From Lysobacterales bacterium CG_4_10_14_3_um_filter_64_11 (GTDB lineage Bacteria; Pseudomonadota; Gammaproteobacteria; Xanthomonadales; Xanthomonadaceae), in NCBI GenBank assembly GCA_002782905.1, contig PFJA01000224.1:699-7762 (forward strand): 7,064 bases of DNA, written 5' to 3'. Each line of letters begins with the position of its first letter. The stretch's first letter is position 1. The position numbers were made by a program, and so were the translations under genes. Shown here in pieces: positions 6,362-7,064 of this stretch. The notes beneath the pieces are model-generated. The model made no database searches. It was given only the letters and a program-made list of their open reading frames with translations, and was not told the DNA's origin.

Positions 6362-7064
6362 GCACAATCGATCGCGCTGGCAGCTGCCGCTGCTGGTGGC
6401 GTTGACCTTGCTCGCGTTCGCTGGCAACAGCGTGCTCGGCCGACTGGCGCTGGCGACCACCGCCATCGGGCCGGCGGCGTACACCCTGATTCGTCTGGCG
6501 TCGGGTGCGCTGACGCTGGCGGCATGGGTGCATTGGCGCCGTCGCTATGCCAACGGAGTGCGGCAGGCAGGCGACTGGTATGGCGCTGTCGCATTGTTTG
6601 TCTATGCCGCTGCGTTTTCATTTTCCTACGTCAGTGTGGCAACCGGCCTTGGTGCGCTGTTGCTGTTCGGCGCGGTACAGATCACCATGGTCGTGGCTGG
6701 CATATTGGCTGGCGAGCGGCCAGCCGCGTGGCACTGGCTGGGCTTGCTGGGTGCCTTTATTGGGCTGGTGGTGCTGACCCGGCCGGGGCTCGATGCACCG
6801 CCGCTGCTGGGCAGCGCCCTGATGCTCGCTGCCGGCATTGCCTGGGGCGTGTATTCGTTGCATGGGCGGCGCAGCCGCGATCCGCTGGCTGCAAGCGCCG
6901 GCAATTTCGCCCGCGCTGGCGTACTGGCGGCGCTGCTGGCGGTGCTGGTCTGGCCGATTACGCCGTTGCCGGCCGCTGGCGTCGGCTATGCGCTGCTCTC
7001 GGGCATAGTCACCTCGGGCTTGGGCTACGCGCTGTGGTATCGCGTGTTGCCGGCCTTGAGCGCC
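6336..7064 (+). CDS. EamA/DMT-superfamily transporter, 3' end outside window
   Basis: The first 243 codons of an integral membrane protein of the drug/metabolite transporter (EamA) family, usually about 290-300 residues, so roughly 50 are missing. The frame is open to the last base. Hydrophobic segments fall at about 17-34, 47-65, 82-100, 104-124, 132-149, 157-175, 192-207 and 216-235, fitting the ten-helix, two-repeat EamA fold. Family-like features are FAGNSVLGRLAL in helix 1, the conserved mid-helix AVQITMVVAGILAGERP (113-129) ending the fourth helix, WLGLLGAFIGLVVLTRPG (134-151), and AGIAWGVYSLHGRRS opening the second repeat. The substrate is unknown. The ATG at 6336 lies inside the end of prfC in another frame, pointing to translational coupling; no separate promoter is visible. 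An alternative start is TTG at 6318, preceded by GAAGG (6307-6311) at good spacing; GTG at 6342 is another. An in-frame TGA at 6288-6290 bounds the start. Confidence 0.9.
   Translation, partial: MPVPSHSTEHNRSRWQLPLLVALTLLAFAGNSVLGRLALATTAIGPAAYTLIRLASGALTLAAWVHWRRRYANGVRQAGDWYGAVALFVYAAAFSFSYVSVATGLGALLLFGAVQITMVVAGILAGERPAAWHWLGLLGAFIGLVVLTRPGLDAPPLLGSALMLAAGIAWGVYSLHGRRSRDPLAASAGNFARAGVLAALLAVLVWPITPLPAAGVGYALLSGIVTSGLGYALWYRVLPALSA

Noticed and set aside
5462..6484. A 340-codon minus-strand open frame opposite prfC and the EamA gene
   Set aside because: It is a shadow of two well-supported genes, with no domain signature.

Overview
This is a GC-rich, tightly packed bacterial chromosome segment with every gene on the + strand. 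The release factor 3 protein reads very like the Xanthomonadales (Lysobacterales) versions I remember. The three-part sensor architecture (beta-propeller, Y_Y_Y, GGDEF) is also common in that order. A gammaproteobacterium of the Xanthomonadaceae/Rhodanobacteraceae type is therefore my best guess, but it rests on recalled similarity, not a search.

Layout. (1) 2-2296 is the 3' part of a large sensor diguanylate cyclase; its N-terminus lies before the window. (2) After a 70-base gap, 2367-4703 is a membrane MASE1-GGDEF-EAL protein, with catalytic residues for both making and degrading cyclic di-GMP. (3) 4757-6361 is prfC, encoding peptide chain release factor 3, preceded by a consensus extended -10 promoter that overlaps the stop codon of the gene before it. 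(4) 6336-7064 is the 5' part of an EamA/DMT-family membrane transporter. It overlaps the end of prfC by 26 bases and runs off the window end.

The first two genes form a cyclic di-GMP signalling pair: a periplasmic-sensor cyclase with an intact product-inhibition site, then a membrane protein carrying both cyclase and phosphodiesterase domains whose inhibition site looks degenerate. The last two genes are housekeeping and transport, joined by overlap.

The most unusual structure is a perfect 30-bp inverted repeat with a 34-base spacer (2909-3002) inside the MASE1-GGDEF-EAL gene. It adds about 32 residues in frame to a loop between membrane segments and uses codons unlike its surroundings. It looks like a small palindromic mobile or REP-like element captured as coding sequence. 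I do not see a whole new multi-gene system; the rest is ordinary core genome with a few notable regulatory details.
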